Position numbers and translations under genes: made by a program. The notes under the pieces were generated by a model. It was not told where the DNA came from and did not search any database. It was given only the letters and a program-made list of their open reading frames with translations. From positions 248,001-312,000 of the forward strand of contig JAEUKT010000001.1 of assembly GCA_016794125.1 (NCBI GenBank): DNA of 64,000 nucleotides. Direction: 5' to 3'. Shown piece by piece: positions 15,376 through 26,216 of this stretch; position 1 is the first letter of the stretch; the number at the start of each line of letters is the position of its first letter. Source of the DNA: Alphaproteobacteria bacterium (GTDB lineage: Bacteria > Pseudomonadota > Alphaproteobacteria > Micavibrionales > UBA2020).

Positions 15376-17429
15376 TTCTGGATGGTGGTTCCCGTCTTCT
15401 GCGCTGTTTTCTTCGTGCTTAAATCACGAATGGCATTCCCCGCCCTGTAAATCACCGGCTGCACATGCACCGCCCAGTTCATGACACCGGCGATCAGGGA
15501 ATGTTCGCCAGCGGCGGCGGCATAATAGCGTTTATAGGTTGCGCCGCTGGCATAGGGGTTCGGCACGGCCTTGGGCAGCCAGAACAGGAAACCGATAAAC
15601 AAGCCCCCCGCCGCCATACGCAGAATCGTCGGCGAGACGCTGTATTTCATGAGCTTCACGCGCCCCAGCGCCGCCGGTAGCAAAATCACGCCGCGCATAA
15701 TCGTCATCATCACGACGCTCAGCGACACGACCAGAGAAATTGTCGGGATATAGAGCGCCTTCACGTAGTCTTTGCCCGTTTCCATCTCGATCTCGTCATC
15801 GGGATGCAGTTTGCGGTCTTTGCGCAAATCATCCAGCATCGCGGTCACAAGACGCTGGTTCCCGGGCAGCACGTATTTCTTGAAAAACATTTCCTCGGTC
15901 ATCAACATCTGTTCAACGGGCGGCAGCGTAGTATCAACGCCCAGCGTCTTCATGAATTCTTCTTCGCTGAGACCCGGCGGCAGTTTCTTGCCGAATTTGG
16001 CGTTCCATTTCTTTTCCGCCTGCTCCTTGATCAACGCGCTCATCTTGCGTTCGAAATCAGCCGGTTCGTATTCCCATGTCTCGGGCAGCGTGAAATCGGG
16101 CATATCAAATCGCGTACGCACCGCCGCCTGCACCTTTTCGTTCACCAGCTTTTTGGTTTTCGGGTGCTTCAGGAAGTCTTCTTTTTTGTCGATGCTGGGC
16201 GGGTAACCGGCGGCCAGCGTGAAATCGCGGATGGCCTTTTTCTGCGCGGCGCGGATCTGCGGCGTGGCATCGATATCGGGGCAGTCCTGTTCGCGCGCGG
16301 CGCAGATGGCGTTCACCGTGCTGCCGACGGATAAAGCCTCGCGCATCGCCTGCTTGGCGACCACGGATATCGTTTGCTCGAAATCATAGACCGCGCCGCG
16401 GTATTTCTTCCACCCCGCCTCCAGCTCGGCATCGATTTCGGCGCTCGCCTGCTTGGCTTGCTGGTCCAGGGCGGCCGGATCGACCGCGTTCCGGTACATT
16501 TCCGACGCTTTTTTATAGGGGTTGTAATATTTGGCATAGAACTGGTTGCTGATATCTTTTTCGTATTTGTCGCGGGTTTTTTCGACCTTCTTCACATAGC
16601 TTTTGTACTGGTCCTGCGGCGAAAACCACACGCCCCGGATGGCGGCGGATTCAACGATTGAATCGCGGTTCAGTTCAAGGTCGCGCAGGATCGCTTCGGG
16701 CTTCATCATCCAAAGCGCGCTGACGATAATCCGCGTCGCCTTCAGATCGGGCGCGCCCTGGTCGTCCTTGCACAGTTGCAGGTCGCCCAGCGTCAGCACA
16801 CAATCCTCCAGCCCCGCGCGCAGCATCAGCATATACCGCGCATTCTGTCGTTCTTCCCAGTCGGTTGCATCGACAACATAGCTTTCGATCAGCAGTTTTT
16901 GCCCAAGGAACATCGCCGGCCATGCCAGCAGGATCAGGCAGATAATAATCTGCGGCCGCCAGCGCCCCGCGCTTGCCAGCACCATGAACAGGCCCAGCAG
17001 CGGCAGCACGCTGATCATCGTTTCGATGGGTTCCAGCCCCAGCGGCGCGGTATAACCGCTGGGCATCAATTCCGGCACGCTGTGGCGGAACACCATGATG
17101 AAGGGGATGAGGCAGACGGTGGCAACGCCAAAGAACAACCCCCAATCCTTGCGGCGTTTCAGGCGGAAACCGGATGACTGGAACAGGCCCAGCACCAGCA
17201 GCGTGAAGCCATAGGCCGATACCGTGCGCCCGAAATATTGCAGCTTGTCGAGCGCGTCGGGATCGGATTTAACGCTGCCCGCCACCTCCAGCAGCTGCAT
17301 GTTGAACACAGCCTCCGCCACAATATAGACTATGCTGAGGACAAAGAAAAACAGGCCCAGCGGCGTGAAAAACGCGCGGCGTGGCGCGGCGGTTTTCATT
17401 GCTGGCGAGGTTTTCTTTTTGGTCTTCAT
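15372..17429 (-). CDS. Large multi-pass membrane protein of unknown function, 685 residues
   Basis: A Lys-rich N-terminus is followed by about five membrane spans (residues 23-180). A long charged soluble part (about 190-575) comes next, rich in Lys, Glu and Asp with helical stretches such as VKKVEKTRDKYEKDI and a few cysteines (DCVLTLGDLQLC, CAAREQDC). Two or three C-terminal spans follow (about 580-660). I recognise no family or catalytic motif. The soluble part lies between membrane blocks and could be cytoplasmic or periplasmic. It is monocistronic by position, with the RHH_4 gene 33 bases upstream on the same strand. Confidence 0.75.
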   Translation of the reverse strand: MKTKKKTSPAMKTAAPRRAFFTPLGLFFFVLSIVYIVAEAVFNMQLLEVAGSVKSDPDALDKLQYFGRTVSAYGFTLLVLGLFQSSGFRLKRRKDWGLFFGVATVCLIPFIMVFRHSVPELMPSGYTAPLGLEPIETMISVLPLLGLFMVLASAGRWRPQIIICLILLAWPAMFLGQKLLIESYVVDATDWEERQNARYMLMLRAGLEDCVLTLGDLQLCKDDQGAPDLKATRIIVSALWMMKPEAILRDLELNRDSIVESAAIRGVWFSPQDQYKSYVKKVEKTRDKYEKDISNQFYAKYYNPYKKASEMYRNAVDPAALDQQAKQASAEIDAELEAGWKKYRGAVYDFEQTISVVAKQAMREALSVGSTVNAICAAREQDCPDIDATPQIRAAQKKAIRDFTLAAGYPPSIDKKEDFLKHPKTKKLVNEKVQAAVRTRFDMPDFTLPETWEYEPADFERKMSALIKEQAEKKWNAKFGKKLPPGLSEEEFMKTLGVDTTLPPVEQMLMTEEMFFKKYVLPGNQRLVTAMLDDLRKDRKLHPDDEIEMETGKDYVKALYIPTISLVVSLSVVMMTIMRGVILLPAALGRVKLMKYSVSPTILRMAAGGLFIGFLFWLPKAVPNPYASGATYKRYYAAAAGEHSLIAGVMNWAVHVQPVIYRAGNAIRDLSTKKTAQKTGTTIQN

Positions 17430-17462
17430 TCGCCCATTATATCATGGGGATGCAAACCCGCT

Positions 17463-17810
17463 CTAGCCGCTTTTGCTGTCCTTGAGCGCGATGCGTTTCT
17501 GGATAAGGCCGACAGGGCGGTTGGTTTTGGCAGCGGAGCGGAAATACTCCATCACGAAAACGCGCAGCGCGCCGGTAAAGGACGCTGCCGGATGCTTCAA
17601 TTCCGCCACGGCGGAGCACAGGTCGTGGATGGTGCAGCCCTGCGCCGCAGCCACCTCGTCCAGCGCCTCCCACATTTCGGGCTCCAGCCGGACGCTGGTG
17701 CGGCGGCCAGCAATGCGCACGTTCTTGCTGATAAGCTCCCCGCCCAGCAATTGCTGGGCTATGGCCGTGTTTTCCGGTGACTTGGCTTGCAGCGTGTCGT
17801 CCTGTTCCAT
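17463..17810 (-). CDS. Ribbon-helix-helix (RHH_4) domain protein
   Basis: This 115-residue protein has the RHH_4 pattern: SKNVRIAGRRTSVRLEPEMW forms the beta strand and first helix, EALDEVAAAQGCTIHDLCSAV the second helix region, and TGALRVFVMEYFR the conserved end. RHH proteins usually bind DNA as dimers. RHH_4 proteins are common in alphaproteobacteria, but their targets are mostly unknown. The C-terminal 20 residues are basic. It lies just upstream of the 685-residue membrane protein on the same strand and could be co-transcribed with it. Confidence 0.85.
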   Translation of the reverse strand: MEQDDTLQAKSPENTAIAQQLLGGELISKNVRIAGRRTSVRLEPEMWEALDEVAAAQGCTIHDLCSAVAELKHPAASFTGALRVFVMEYFRSAAKTNRPVGLIQKRIALKDSKSG

Positions 17811-17961
17811 GCCCTTGCCTTCACTACTACAGGGATATGCAGCCAGATTGGACTACGCAACTATTAATTGCAATTACAAAAATGAAAACAACATAAAATA
17901 GCATTTCATACGGCGGCAAAGGCAGAATCCGGCCAAAGCGCGCCATGCGGTTGCGCAACCT

Positions 17962-17984
17962 TTTTAAACACATTCGTGTTAAAA
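17962..17984. promoter_or_regulatory. Palindromic operator-like site
   Basis: AACAC-ATTC-GTGTT (17967-17980), with flanking TTT and AAA, forms an imperfect palindrome of about 20 bases within the divergent gap between the RHH_4 gene and the J-domain gene. TAAAAT at its right edge resembles a -10 box. It is a weak, pattern-only call. Confidence 0.25.
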
Positions 17985-18070
17985 TAGATAATCGAGCAAT
18001 ATCAAAGGGAAACACTTAACCGCTTTTCCCGCTACTTGTTTTAGGGGCGGTGGATCGCCATAATTTCACC

Positions 18071-18703
18071 ATGTGGGATTTCAAGATAAAGCCTTTCGTT
18101 CGCGGTCGCGACAAACTGACCGACAACATCCCCGCCATCCGCAAGAATTGCGAGATCGGCGGCTGCGAAAATCTGGGCGAGTTCCGCGCGCCGAAATCCC
18201 GCTATGACCTGCGCGATTATTACTGGTTCTGCCTTGACCATGTGCGCGAATACAACGCGAACTGGGATTTCTTCAAGGGCATGGGCCGCGCGGAAATCGA
18301 ACATCATATGCAAAAGACAAGCGTCTGGGACCGCCCCACCTGGCGCATGACGCAGGCCGGCTTCAACGAAGAAAAAGCCCGCCAGAAAATCTACGAGGCC
18401 TTCACCAATGGCGAAAGCGTGTTCGGCGATTTCAACGCGCGCGGCGAGAATGACGAACAGCAGGAAGCGCATATCGATATCGCCTCCATCCCCCACCCAA
18501 CCGTGGAGGCGCTGGCCGTCATGGGCCTTGCCCCGCCCGTCGGCTGGGAAGAGGTCAAGACGCGTTATAAAACCCTTGCCAAAAAATACCATCCGGATAC
18601 CAATAAGGATGATGCCAAGGCCGAGGAACAGCTCAAGAAAATCAACCTCGCCTATTCGATTTTGAAGATTTCCTACCAACACTACATGAAACTGGACGAA
18701 TAG
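18071..18703 (+). CDS. J-domain (DnaJ-like) protein next to cobS-cobT
   Basis: This 210-residue protein has an N-terminal region with paired cysteines and histidine (KNCEIGGCENLGE, WFCLDHVREYN) that may bind metal. A J-domain occupies the last 65 residues, with the essential HPD at residues 174-176 (YHPDTN). Proteins of this design recur beside cobS in alphaproteobacteria. J-domains stimulate DnaK ATPase, so this one may deliver a specific client. The start is uncertain: ATG at 18071 is used here, and an in-frame GTG at 18050 is possible; neither has a good ribosome site. It ends 3 bases before cobS. Confidence 0.88.
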   Translation: MWDFKIKPFVRGRDKLTDNIPAIRKNCEIGGCENLGEFRAPKSRYDLRDYYWFCLDHVREYNANWDFFKGMGRAEIEHHMQKTSVWDRPTWRMTQAGFNEEKARQKIYEAFTNGESVFGDFNARGENDEQQEAHIDIASIPHPTVEALAVMGLAPPVGWEEVKTRYKTLAKKYHPDTNKDDAKAEEQLKKINLAYSILKISYQHYMKLDE

Positions 18704-18706
18704 ATC

Positions 18707-19684
18707 ATGACTGCCGCCTCCTCTGCCGCCAAGCGCGTTCCCGACATCCAGGTCTCCGTCAAGCAGCTGTTCGGCATCGATGTCGACGACATGCAGGTGC
18801 CCGCGTTTTCGCAAAAGCAGGACAACGTGCCAGATGTGGACGAGGCGTACCGGTTCGATAAAAACACCACGCTCGCTATCCTCGCCGGTTTCGCGCACAA
18901 CAAGCGTGTGATGGTGCAGGGCTATCATGGCACCGGGAAATCGACGCATATCGAACAGGTGGCCGCGCGCCTCAACTGGCCATGCATCCGCATCAACCTC
19001 GACAGCCATGTCAGCCGCATCGACCTGATCGGCAAGGATGCGATCACCCTGCGCGAAGGCAAGCAGGTCACGGAATTCAAGGAAGGTATTCTGCCCTGGG
19101 CGCTGAAAAACCCGGTCGCAATCGTGTTCGACGAATACGACGCAGGCCGCCCCGATGTGATGTTCGTCATCCAGCGCGTGCTGGAGGCGGAGGGCAAGCT
19201 GACTCTGCTCGACCAGAACGAAGTCATCCGCCCGCATTCGGCGTTCCGCATTTTCGCGACCACCAACACCGTCGGCCTTGGCGACACGACCGGCCTCTAT
19301 CACGGCACGCAACAGATCAACCAGGGCCAGATGGACCGCTGGAACATCGTGGCGACGCTGAATTATTTGTCGGCGGAAGCGGAGGTCGAAATTATCCTCG
19401 CCCGTGCGCCCGCCTATAAAACCGACGACGGCCGCAAAAAAGTGGCTGCGATGGTGCGCATGGCGAACCTGACGCGCAAGGGATTCATCGCGGGCGACCT
19501 CTCGACCGTCATGTCGCCCCGTACCGTTATCCATTGGGCGGAAAACGCGCAGATCCTCGGCGACCTCGATTTCGCCTTTACCCTCACCTTCCTCAACAAA
19601 TGCGACGAGCTGGAAAAGACCATCGTGTCCGAATATTACCAGCGCTGCTTTGACCGCGCATTGGTGAAGGTGCGCGAGGACTGA
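18707..19684 (+). CDS. cobS: Cobaltochelatase-type AAA+ ATPase subunit CobS
   Basis: This 325-residue AAA+ protein has Walker [10 protein letters not shown], Walker [11 protein letters not shown], and the sensor segment [22 protein letters not shown] that is characteristic of CobS. In aerobic cobalamin synthesis CobS and CobT form the chaperone-like ring that works with CobN to insert cobalt. CobN and other cob genes are not in this window, so the metal-insertion role is known for the family but not shown here. Its stop overlaps the cobT start by one base (TGATG). Confidence 0.93.
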   Translation: MTAASSAAKRVPDIQVSVKQLFGIDVDDMQVPAFSQKQDNVPDVDEAYRFDKNTTLAILAGFAHNKRVMVQGYHGTGKSTHIEQVAARLNWPCIRINLDSHVSRIDLIGKDAITLREGKQVTEFKEGILPWALKNPVAIVFDEYDAGRPDVMFVIQRVLEAEGKLTLLDQNEVIRPHSAFRIFATTNTVGLGDTTGLYHGTQQINQGQMDRWNIVATLNYLSAEAEVEIILARAPAYKTDDGRKKVAAMVRMANLTRKGFIAGDLSTVMSPRTVIHWAENAQILGDLDFAFTLTFLNKCDELEKTIVSEYYQRCFDRALVKVRED

Positions 19685-21531
19685 TGTCCGACACCAACGA
19701 TCCCGTTGAAAATTTCAAGCACGCCACGCAATCGACCGCGCGGGCGCTGTCGGGGCGCGAGGATCTGGAGGTGTCGTTCGGCGGGCATCTGGCGGAAATT
19801 TCCGGCCATTCGATACGCCTGCCTTCCCTGCCGAAAATGATCGAGGATGGCGAAGCGGCATTGGTGCGCGGCATGGCCGATACCTTTGCGCTGAAACTGA
19901 ATTACCACGATGCTGCAGTCCACCAGAAGCTTGCCCCCGCCGACCCGCGCGCGCGCCTTGCCTATCAGGCACTGGAAGACGCGCGGATCGAGGCGGTCGG
20001 CACCGAAATTTATCCCGGCGTATCGTCGAATATCGAGGCAGCGCTGCGCCATGAAGCGCGCCGGCAAAAACTGGAATATGTCAGCAACATGGATGATGCG
20101 CCGCTGGCGGAAGCGCTGCGGTATATGGCGCGGGAATCCTTCACCGGCCGCAAGCCGCCCAAGGAAGCGTCGAAAGTCATCAAGGTCTGGCAGAACTGGA
20201 TCACGAAACATCTGGGCGATGACGGGCTGGAAGGCCTGAAAAAATCGCTGCACAGCCAGGAAGACTTCGCCAAGCTGGTGCATCACCTGATCGATAAAAT
20301 GGAGATGCCGTCCACCCCTGCCGAGCAGCCGCCGTCGCCGCAGGAAGACGAAAGTCAGGAAGAAAAGAAAAGCGAAGGCGCGGAAAAAGCGGCGGAGCAG
20401 GACAGCGCGTCCAAATCCACCCCACCGTCCGAAGTCACCGAAGACGCCGACAGCGGCGAGCAGGCCGAAGCCGATGCTGAAAGCATGGCCGGCGAGGAAA
20501 TGGACAGCGAGGATTTCGACGACGGCGACAACGAGGAAGCGCGCAAAAACACCCCGCGCGACGGCAAAAACGCATTGTACGGCGAATACAAAGTCTTCAC
20601 CGCCCAGTTCGACGAAATCGTCGATGCCCGCGACCTGTGCGAGCCGGAGGAGCTGCAGAAACTCCGCAAGATGCTCGACAAGCAAATGACGCATTTGCAG
20701 GGCGTGATTACGCGCCTTGCGAACAAGCTTCAGCGTAAATTATTGGCGCAGCAGACGCGGTCGTGGCAATTCGACCTTGAAGAAGGCATCCTCGACAGCG
20801 CGCGCCTGTCACGCGCCATTGCCAACCCCTATTGGCCGGTCAGTTACAAGCAGGAAAGCGAAACCGATTTCCGCGACACCGTTGTGTCGCTGCTGATCGA
20901 CAATTCCGGCTCCATGCGCGGCCGCCCCATCACGATTGCGGCGATGAGCACCGACATTCTGGCGCGCACGCTGGAGCGTTGCGGGGTGAAGGTTGAAATT
21001 CTCGGCTTCACGACGCGGGCATGGAAAGGCGGCCTCTCCCGCGAACGCTGGCTGTCGGAAGGCAAGCCGCATTCCCCCGGCCGGTTGAACGACCTGCGTC
21101 ATATTGTCTACAAACCCGCCGACAGCCCGTGGCGGCATGTGCGCGCGAATCTGGGCCTGATGCTGCGCGAAGGCTTGCTGAAGGAAAACATAGACGGCGA
21201 GGCATTGCTCTGGGCTTACCAGCGCCTGATGCATCGCCCCGAACAGCGCAAGATTTTGATGGTCATTTCCGACGGCGCGCCGGTGGATGATTCCACCCTT
21301 TCCGCCAATCAGGGCAATTACCTCGAAGAACACCTGCGCCGCGTGATCCATTTCATCGAGGACAAGACGCAGATCCAGCTGCTGGCGATCGGCATCGGGC
21401 ATGATGTCACCCGCTATTACAAACGCGCCGTGACGTTGGTCGATGCCGAAGAACTGGGCGGCGCGATCACCGAAAAACTGGCCGAACTGTTCGAAGAAAC
21501 ACCCGCCAAGGGCAAGAAACGGGCGCATTAA
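19684..21531 (+). CDS. cobT: Cobaltochelatase-type VWA-domain subunit CobT
   Basis: This 615-residue protein has the CobT N-terminal domain ([16 protein letters not shown]), a long acidic linker rich in Glu, Asp and Ser (about residues 205-300), and a C-terminal von Willebrand A domain with the MIDAS motif DNSGSMRG. It partners with CobS, and translation is coupled through the one-base overlap. The three-gene unit J-domain-cobS-cobT suggests a chaperone-assisted complex. It is followed by hisS after about 70 bases. Confidence 0.93.
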   Translation: MSDTNDPVENFKHATQSTARALSGREDLEVSFGGHLAEISGHSIRLPSLPKMIEDGEAALVRGMADTFALKLNYHDAAVHQKLAPADPRARLAYQALEDARIEAVGTEIYPGVSSNIEAALRHEARRQKLEYVSNMDDAPLAEALRYMARESFTGRKPPKEASKVIKVWQNWITKHLGDDGLEGLKKSLHSQEDFAKLVHHLIDKMEMPSTPAEQPPSPQEDESQEEKKSEGAEKAAEQDSASKSTPPSEVTEDADSGEQAEADAESMAGEEMDSEDFDDGDNEEARKNTPRDGKNALYGEYKVFTAQFDEIVDARDLCEPEELQKLRKMLDKQMTHLQGVITRLANKLQRKLLAQQTRSWQFDLEEGILDSARLSRAIANPYWPVSYKQESETDFRDTVVSLLIDNSGSMRGRPITIAAMSTDILARTLERCGVKVEILGFTTRAWKGGLSRERWLSEGKPHSPGRLNDLRHIVYKPADSPWRHVRANLGLMLREGLLKENIDGEALLWAYQRLMHRPEQRKILMVISDGAPVDDSTLSANQGNYLEEHLRRVIHFIEDKTQIQLLAIGIGHDVTRYYKRAVTLVDAEELGGAITEKLAELFEETPAKGKKRAH

Positions 21532-21604
21532 GCCCCTACCCTTTTCATGCAAAATCCGATAATTTACAGTCATCGCGTCACAGCGCATGACAAGGGTCAA
21601 AATT

Positions 21605-22915
21605 ATGTCCGAACAGAAAATCCACAAACCGAAAACTATCAGCGGCTTTCCCGAATGGCTGCCGGAATATCGCGCGGTGGAGCTCGAATGGATGGACAAG
21701 ATCCGCAAAGTTTTCGAGAGCTATGGTTTCTGCAACATCGAAACTCCGTCGGCCGAGGAAATCGACGCGCTGCTGGCCAAAGGCGGCGATACTGAGAAAG
21801 AGATTTACACCCTCACCCGCCTGCATGCGGAGGAAAACGACAAGGAAGCACGCCTTGCACTGCATTTCGACCTGACAGTCCCCATGGCGAGGTATGTGGC
21901 GCAGCATTTCGGCAGCCTGACATTCCCGTTCAAGCGTTACCAGATGCAGAAATCATGGCGCGGGGAGCGCCCGCAAAAAGGCCGCTACCGCGAATTTTAC
22001 CAATGCGATATCGATGTGGTGAACATCGACGACCTGCCGCTGCATTTCGACGCGGAGCTGCCCGCAGTGCTGTTCGAGGCGTATCAGGCACTCGACATTC
22101 CGCCCGTCGAACTGCGCATCAGCAACCGCAAGATCATCATGGGATTCCTGAATGGCCTTGGCATCAACGAGCCCGGCGTGATTACGCGCACACTCGACAA
22201 GCTGGATAAAATCGGCGCGGAGGGCGTGCTGAAAATGCTCGCAGCCGCAGGCGTGCCCGACTCTGTCGCACAAAAGGCGCTGGCCTTTGTGAACATCAAG
22301 ACACCTGATTCAACCTTTGCCGAACAGGTGAAGTCGCTGGGTGTCACGTCTGACCTTTTGACCGAAGGCTTGAACGAACTCACCTTTGTCACCGACAACC
22401 TGAAACACCTGCCCAAGGGCGGCGTGATTGCCGATCTGGGCATTATCCGCGGGCTTGATTACTACACGGGCACAGTCGTGGAGGCACGCTTCCGCGAAGG
22501 CAACCCGATGGCGATCGGCGGCGGCGGGCGGTATGACGACCTTGCCAGTTCCTTCATCAACCAGAAACTGCCGGGCATCGGCGTTTCCATCGGCCTCACC
22601 CGCCTGTTCGGCCTGCTGATGGATCAGGGCGCGATCAAGCCGGGCCAGAAAGCACCGACGCAGGTGTTGGTCGTGCTGCCAGATGAAACGCGCCGCGCGG
22701 AAGTTTCCGCCACCACACACACCCTGCGCGCCAAGGGGCTGAACGTGGAGATGTATCACCGCGATGCCAAAATCAAAACCCAGCTGGCCTATGCCGAGAA
22801 AAAGGGCATTCCTTATGTCTGGTTCCCCCCCTTCAAGGACGGGCAGCCGCACGAAGTAAAGAATATGTTAAACGGAGAACAGACGCAGGAGGATCCTGCA
22901 AGCTGGAAACCTTAA
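21605..22915 (+). CDS. hisS: Histidine-tRNA ligase
   Basis: This 436-residue class II synthetase was started at MSEQKIHK (21605), which has AAGGG upstream. Motif 2 is in KSWRGERPQKGRYREFYQ, the histidine-binding signature is RGLDYYTGTVVEARF, and motif 3 includes GIGVSIGLTRLFGLL. The RYREFYQCDIDVV segment resembles the alphaproteobacterial/eukaryotic-like branch rather than the common bacterial HisRS (which reads RYRQFHQ). Some alphaproteobacteria have HisRS and tRNA-His that do not use the G-1 identity base, so this type is worth noting. The C-terminal anticodon-binding domain is complete. Confidence 0.94.
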   Translation: MSEQKIHKPKTISGFPEWLPEYRAVELEWMDKIRKVFESYGFCNIETPSAEEIDALLAKGGDTEKEIYTLTRLHAEENDKEARLALHFDLTVPMARYVAQHFGSLTFPFKRYQMQKSWRGERPQKGRYREFYQCDIDVVNIDDLPLHFDAELPAVLFEAYQALDIPPVELRISNRKIIMGFLNGLGINEPGVITRTLDKLDKIGAEGVLKMLAAAGVPDSVAQKALAFVNIKTPDSTFAEQVKSLGVTSDLLTEGLNELTFVTDNLKHLPKGGVIADLGIIRGLDYYTGTVVEARFREGNPMAIGGGGRYDDLASSFINQKLPGIGVSIGLTRLFGLLMDQGAIKPGQKAPTQVLVVLPDETRRAEVSATTHTLRAKGLNVEMYHRDAKIKTQLAYAEKKGIPYVWFPPFKDGQPHEVKNMLNGEQTQEDPASWKP

Positions 22916-22981
22916 AGCAGACACTCCTCTTTTACTTTCGCTATGCTAGAATAACAGATATCGCTGTGGGGGAATTTCACC

Positions 22982-23596
22982 ATGAACCGTTTTGCCAAGC
23001 TGTCCTTTTACGCTGCATTTTTCGCCGCATGCCTTTACGGTTTGATGGCAGGCCGTAGCGAGGCTTTCATCGACAAAGGCACATATACCTACATCCACAA
23101 CGAAGCGGAATACAGCGTTGACCTGCCCGACGCGCCAGTTGGCGTCACGATCTGGGCCGACCAGAAAGACCCGATACCCTATGTTGAAAACCCGCCCAAA
23201 TTCGGCGCAATCGGTGAAATCGCCCGCGTGCGCCGCGTCGATATCGACACCGGCGACACCTATGAAACCGAAATCACCTTCTTGAAGGCGGAGCGCGACT
23301 TCCTGCTGTCGATGACCGAAGAGCGCATGAAGGATGAACTGGAAAAAATCTACAAAGACATCAGCCTGGACAACAAGCAGGAGACGTTTTCGGCGGGTTC
23401 CGACACGCTGAAATGGGCGACGCTCACCGGTTTCACGGTAGATGAAAGCAACAACCTGATGTTCAATTCATCGCATTACATCATGGGCCTGCAAAGCATC
23501 ATGATCATTAAAACGCGCTATAACGTCGAAAACAAGAAATTCCAGTCCTACTACGACAACATGGCGAAATCGATCAAGTACGAAGGCCTGAAGTAA
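22982..23596 (+). CDS. Hypothetical exported protein
   Basis: A GGGGGAA ribosome site precedes the ATG. The 204-residue product starts with a signal peptide or anchor (KLSFYAAFFAACLYGLMAG, likely cleavage near residue 28), and the rest is a soluble, strand-rich domain with no motif I know. It ends with a helical KFQSYYDNMAKSIKYEG segment, as in small periplasmic proteins of the PsbP/DUF1795-like fold, but this resemblance is weak. The 3' end overlaps the 3' end of the convergent sufE gene by 23 bases. Confidence 0.7.
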   Translation: MNRFAKLSFYAAFFAACLYGLMAGRSEAFIDKGTYTYIHNEAEYSVDLPDAPVGVTIWADQKDPIPYVENPPKFGAIGEIARVRRVDIDTGDTYETEITFLKAERDFLLSMTEERMKDELEKIYKDISLDNKQETFSAGSDTLKWATLTGFTVDESNNLMFNSSHYIMGLQSIMIIKTRYNVENKKFQSYYDNMAKSIKYEGLK

Positions 23597-23981
23597 ACGC
23601 CTTCACCGTTTCTACCATCGAAAAGAAACCGTTACGGCGGTTCGGGCTGAGGTGCTGATCGAGCCCCAGCTGCGCAAAGGTCGCATCCACATCCAGCGCC
23701 TGAATTTCTGCTTTTGTACGCCCGCCAAAAATAGCGACCAGCACGGCGATCAGCCCCTTGACGATCTGCGCGTCGCTGTCGGCCAGCAGGGTCAGCCGCC
23801 CCTGGCCATCCCAGCCCATCACCAGCCAGACCTGGCTCATGCAGCCGCGGACCTTGGAATGCTCGGTTTTCAGGGAATCGTCCATCGGCGGCAGTTCGTT
23901 GCCAAGGCCGATCAGGTATTTGTACCTGTCCTCCCAGTCGTCCAGCGCGTCAAAGTTATCCACAAGGTCTTCTATAGACAT
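23574..23981 (-). CDS. sufE: Cysteine desulfuration protein SufE
   Basis: This 135-residue SufE accepts sulfur from a cysteine desulfurase (SufS) for Fe-S cluster assembly. The active-site Cys is C47 in VRGCMSQVW, preceded by LPPMDDSLK; AIFGGRTKAEI and LSPNRRNGF are the other family motifs. It stands apart from any suf operon here and faces clpX across a divergent gap. It overlaps its convergent neighbour by 23 bases. Confidence 0.95.
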   Translation of the reverse strand: MSIEDLVDNFDALDDWEDRYKYLIGLGNELPPMDDSLKTEHSKVRGCMSQVWLVMGWDGQGRLTLLADSDAQIVKGLIAVLVAIFGGRTKAEIQALDVDATFAQLGLDQHLSPNRRNGFFSMVETVKAFTSGLRT

Positions 23982-24094
23982 ATTCCAGCTAAGCCTTTAT
24001 TAATGCTATCCGGTGCTAAAATAGGGTGAAAACGGGGCAAATGCCATAGTAAAGCGTTTATCCACACTCCCGTTAAATCATTGATCAAACACGG

Positions 24095-24124
24095 TTGGCA
24101 AACACCGAACAGGTGTTCTATCTT
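24095..24124 (+). promoter_or_regulatory. Candidate promoter of clpX with an internal inverted repeat
   Basis: TTGGCA (24095-24100) and TATCTT (24119-24124) are 18 bases apart, 55 bases before clpX. The spacer holds the inverted repeat AACACC-GAACA-GGTGTT (24101-24117), a plausible operator overlapping the promoter. No known regulator is assigned. Confidence 0.35.
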
Positions 24125-24178
24125 AGAGAAATATAAGGGTCGCCAAACGGCCCGTTCAGGTAAAGAAGGGAATATAGG

Positions 24179-25516
<1,338 letters not shown>

Positions 25517-25537
25517 TCGCTTCCCCTTCAAAGGATC

Positions 25538-25568
25538 AAAGGCCGCCCCGCAAGGAGCGGCCTTTTTC
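25538..25568 (+). terminator. Terminator after clpX
   Basis: AAAGGCCGC (25538-25546) pairs with GCGGCCTTT (25557-25565), followed by further T residues. It ends clpX 22 bases after its stop. Confidence 0.88.
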
Positions 25569-25765
25569 TTTGCTGCCCCGCACAAAGTGCCCTGTTTTGC
25601 TGATTTGACATTTATGACAATGGTCGTTATAGTTAGCCATTCGGTGAACGGTAATCCGTCATCAAAATACAATCACCCGACCTGCACAGTACCGCCCTGC
25701 CCGCACCGCTTTGCCGTGCGCGGACAATAAAACGGGCCTGAACGACAGGCATAATGGAGGACATG

Positions 25766-26143
25766 ATGAAACCTGAATTCAAGAAATGCGCCGATCACGA
25801 CACCCCGCTGCTGGTTGCCCTGCGCAAGGGCCATGACGAAGCGGCGATCATCCTGTTGGATGCCGGTGCAAACCCCAATGCCGTGAATGGCAAAGGCCAG
25901 ACGGCCCTGATGCTGGCGGTCGACAACGCCGACCCGATCATGGTCGACAAGCTGCTGCGCGCGGGCGCGTTGATCGACAACCCGCAAGTCGCCAACAGCC
26001 GCCAGAACCTGTTCACGCTGGCCAAAGGCTGGCACAACACCGATGCGGAAACCGAGGAAAAATTCGCGGCGATCCGCGAGCTTCTGGATCGTGCGTCGCC
26101 GGCGCAGGTGACATCATTGCCCGCGCAGCCGCTGAAACTGTAA
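25766..26143 (+). CDS. Small ankyrin-repeat protein, 125 residues
   Basis: ATG at 25766 was chosen because GGAGG (25756-25760) lies 5 bases before it; in-frame ATGs at 25754 and 25763 are less well placed. The protein has about two ankyrin repeats: TPLLVALRKGHDEAAIILLDAGANPN and GQTALMLAVDNADPIMVDKLLRAGA (residues described in two parts), then a capping helix. No signal peptide is seen, so it is probably cytoplasmic. Ankyrin repeats bind other proteins. It is one of five such genes here, and a bidirectional terminator follows. Confidence 0.82.
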   Translation: MKPEFKKCADHDTPLLVALRKGHDEAAIILLDAGANPNAVNGKGQTALMLAVDNADPIMVDKLLRAGALIDNPQVANSRQNLFTLAKGWHNTDAETEEKFAAIRELLDRASPAQVTSLPAQPLKL

Positions 26144-26166
26144 GCGCAGCACACGATAAAAAGAAA

Positions 26167-26200
26167 AACCCCGCCGCATGAAAATGCCGGCGGGGTTCTT
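26167..26200. terminator. Bidirectional terminator
   Basis: AACCCCGCCG (26167-26176) pairs with the complementary CGGCGGGGTT arm ending at 26196. A T-rich run follows on the plus strand and an A-run precedes it, which becomes a T-run on the minus strand. It lies between the ankyrin gene and the convergent 24-codon ORF and could serve both. Confidence 0.8.
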
Positions 26201-26216
26201 TCTTGCTACGAAGAAC

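Noticed and set aside
17827-18015. A 62-codon minus-strand frame before the RHH_4 gene
   Set aside because: It is an AT-rich intergenic region with an operator-like palindrome; the frame lacks a ribosome site and domain.
18041-19534. A 497-codon minus-strand frame antisense to the J-domain and cobS genes
   Set aside because: cobS and the J-domain protein are unambiguous on the plus strand; the antisense product has no family features.
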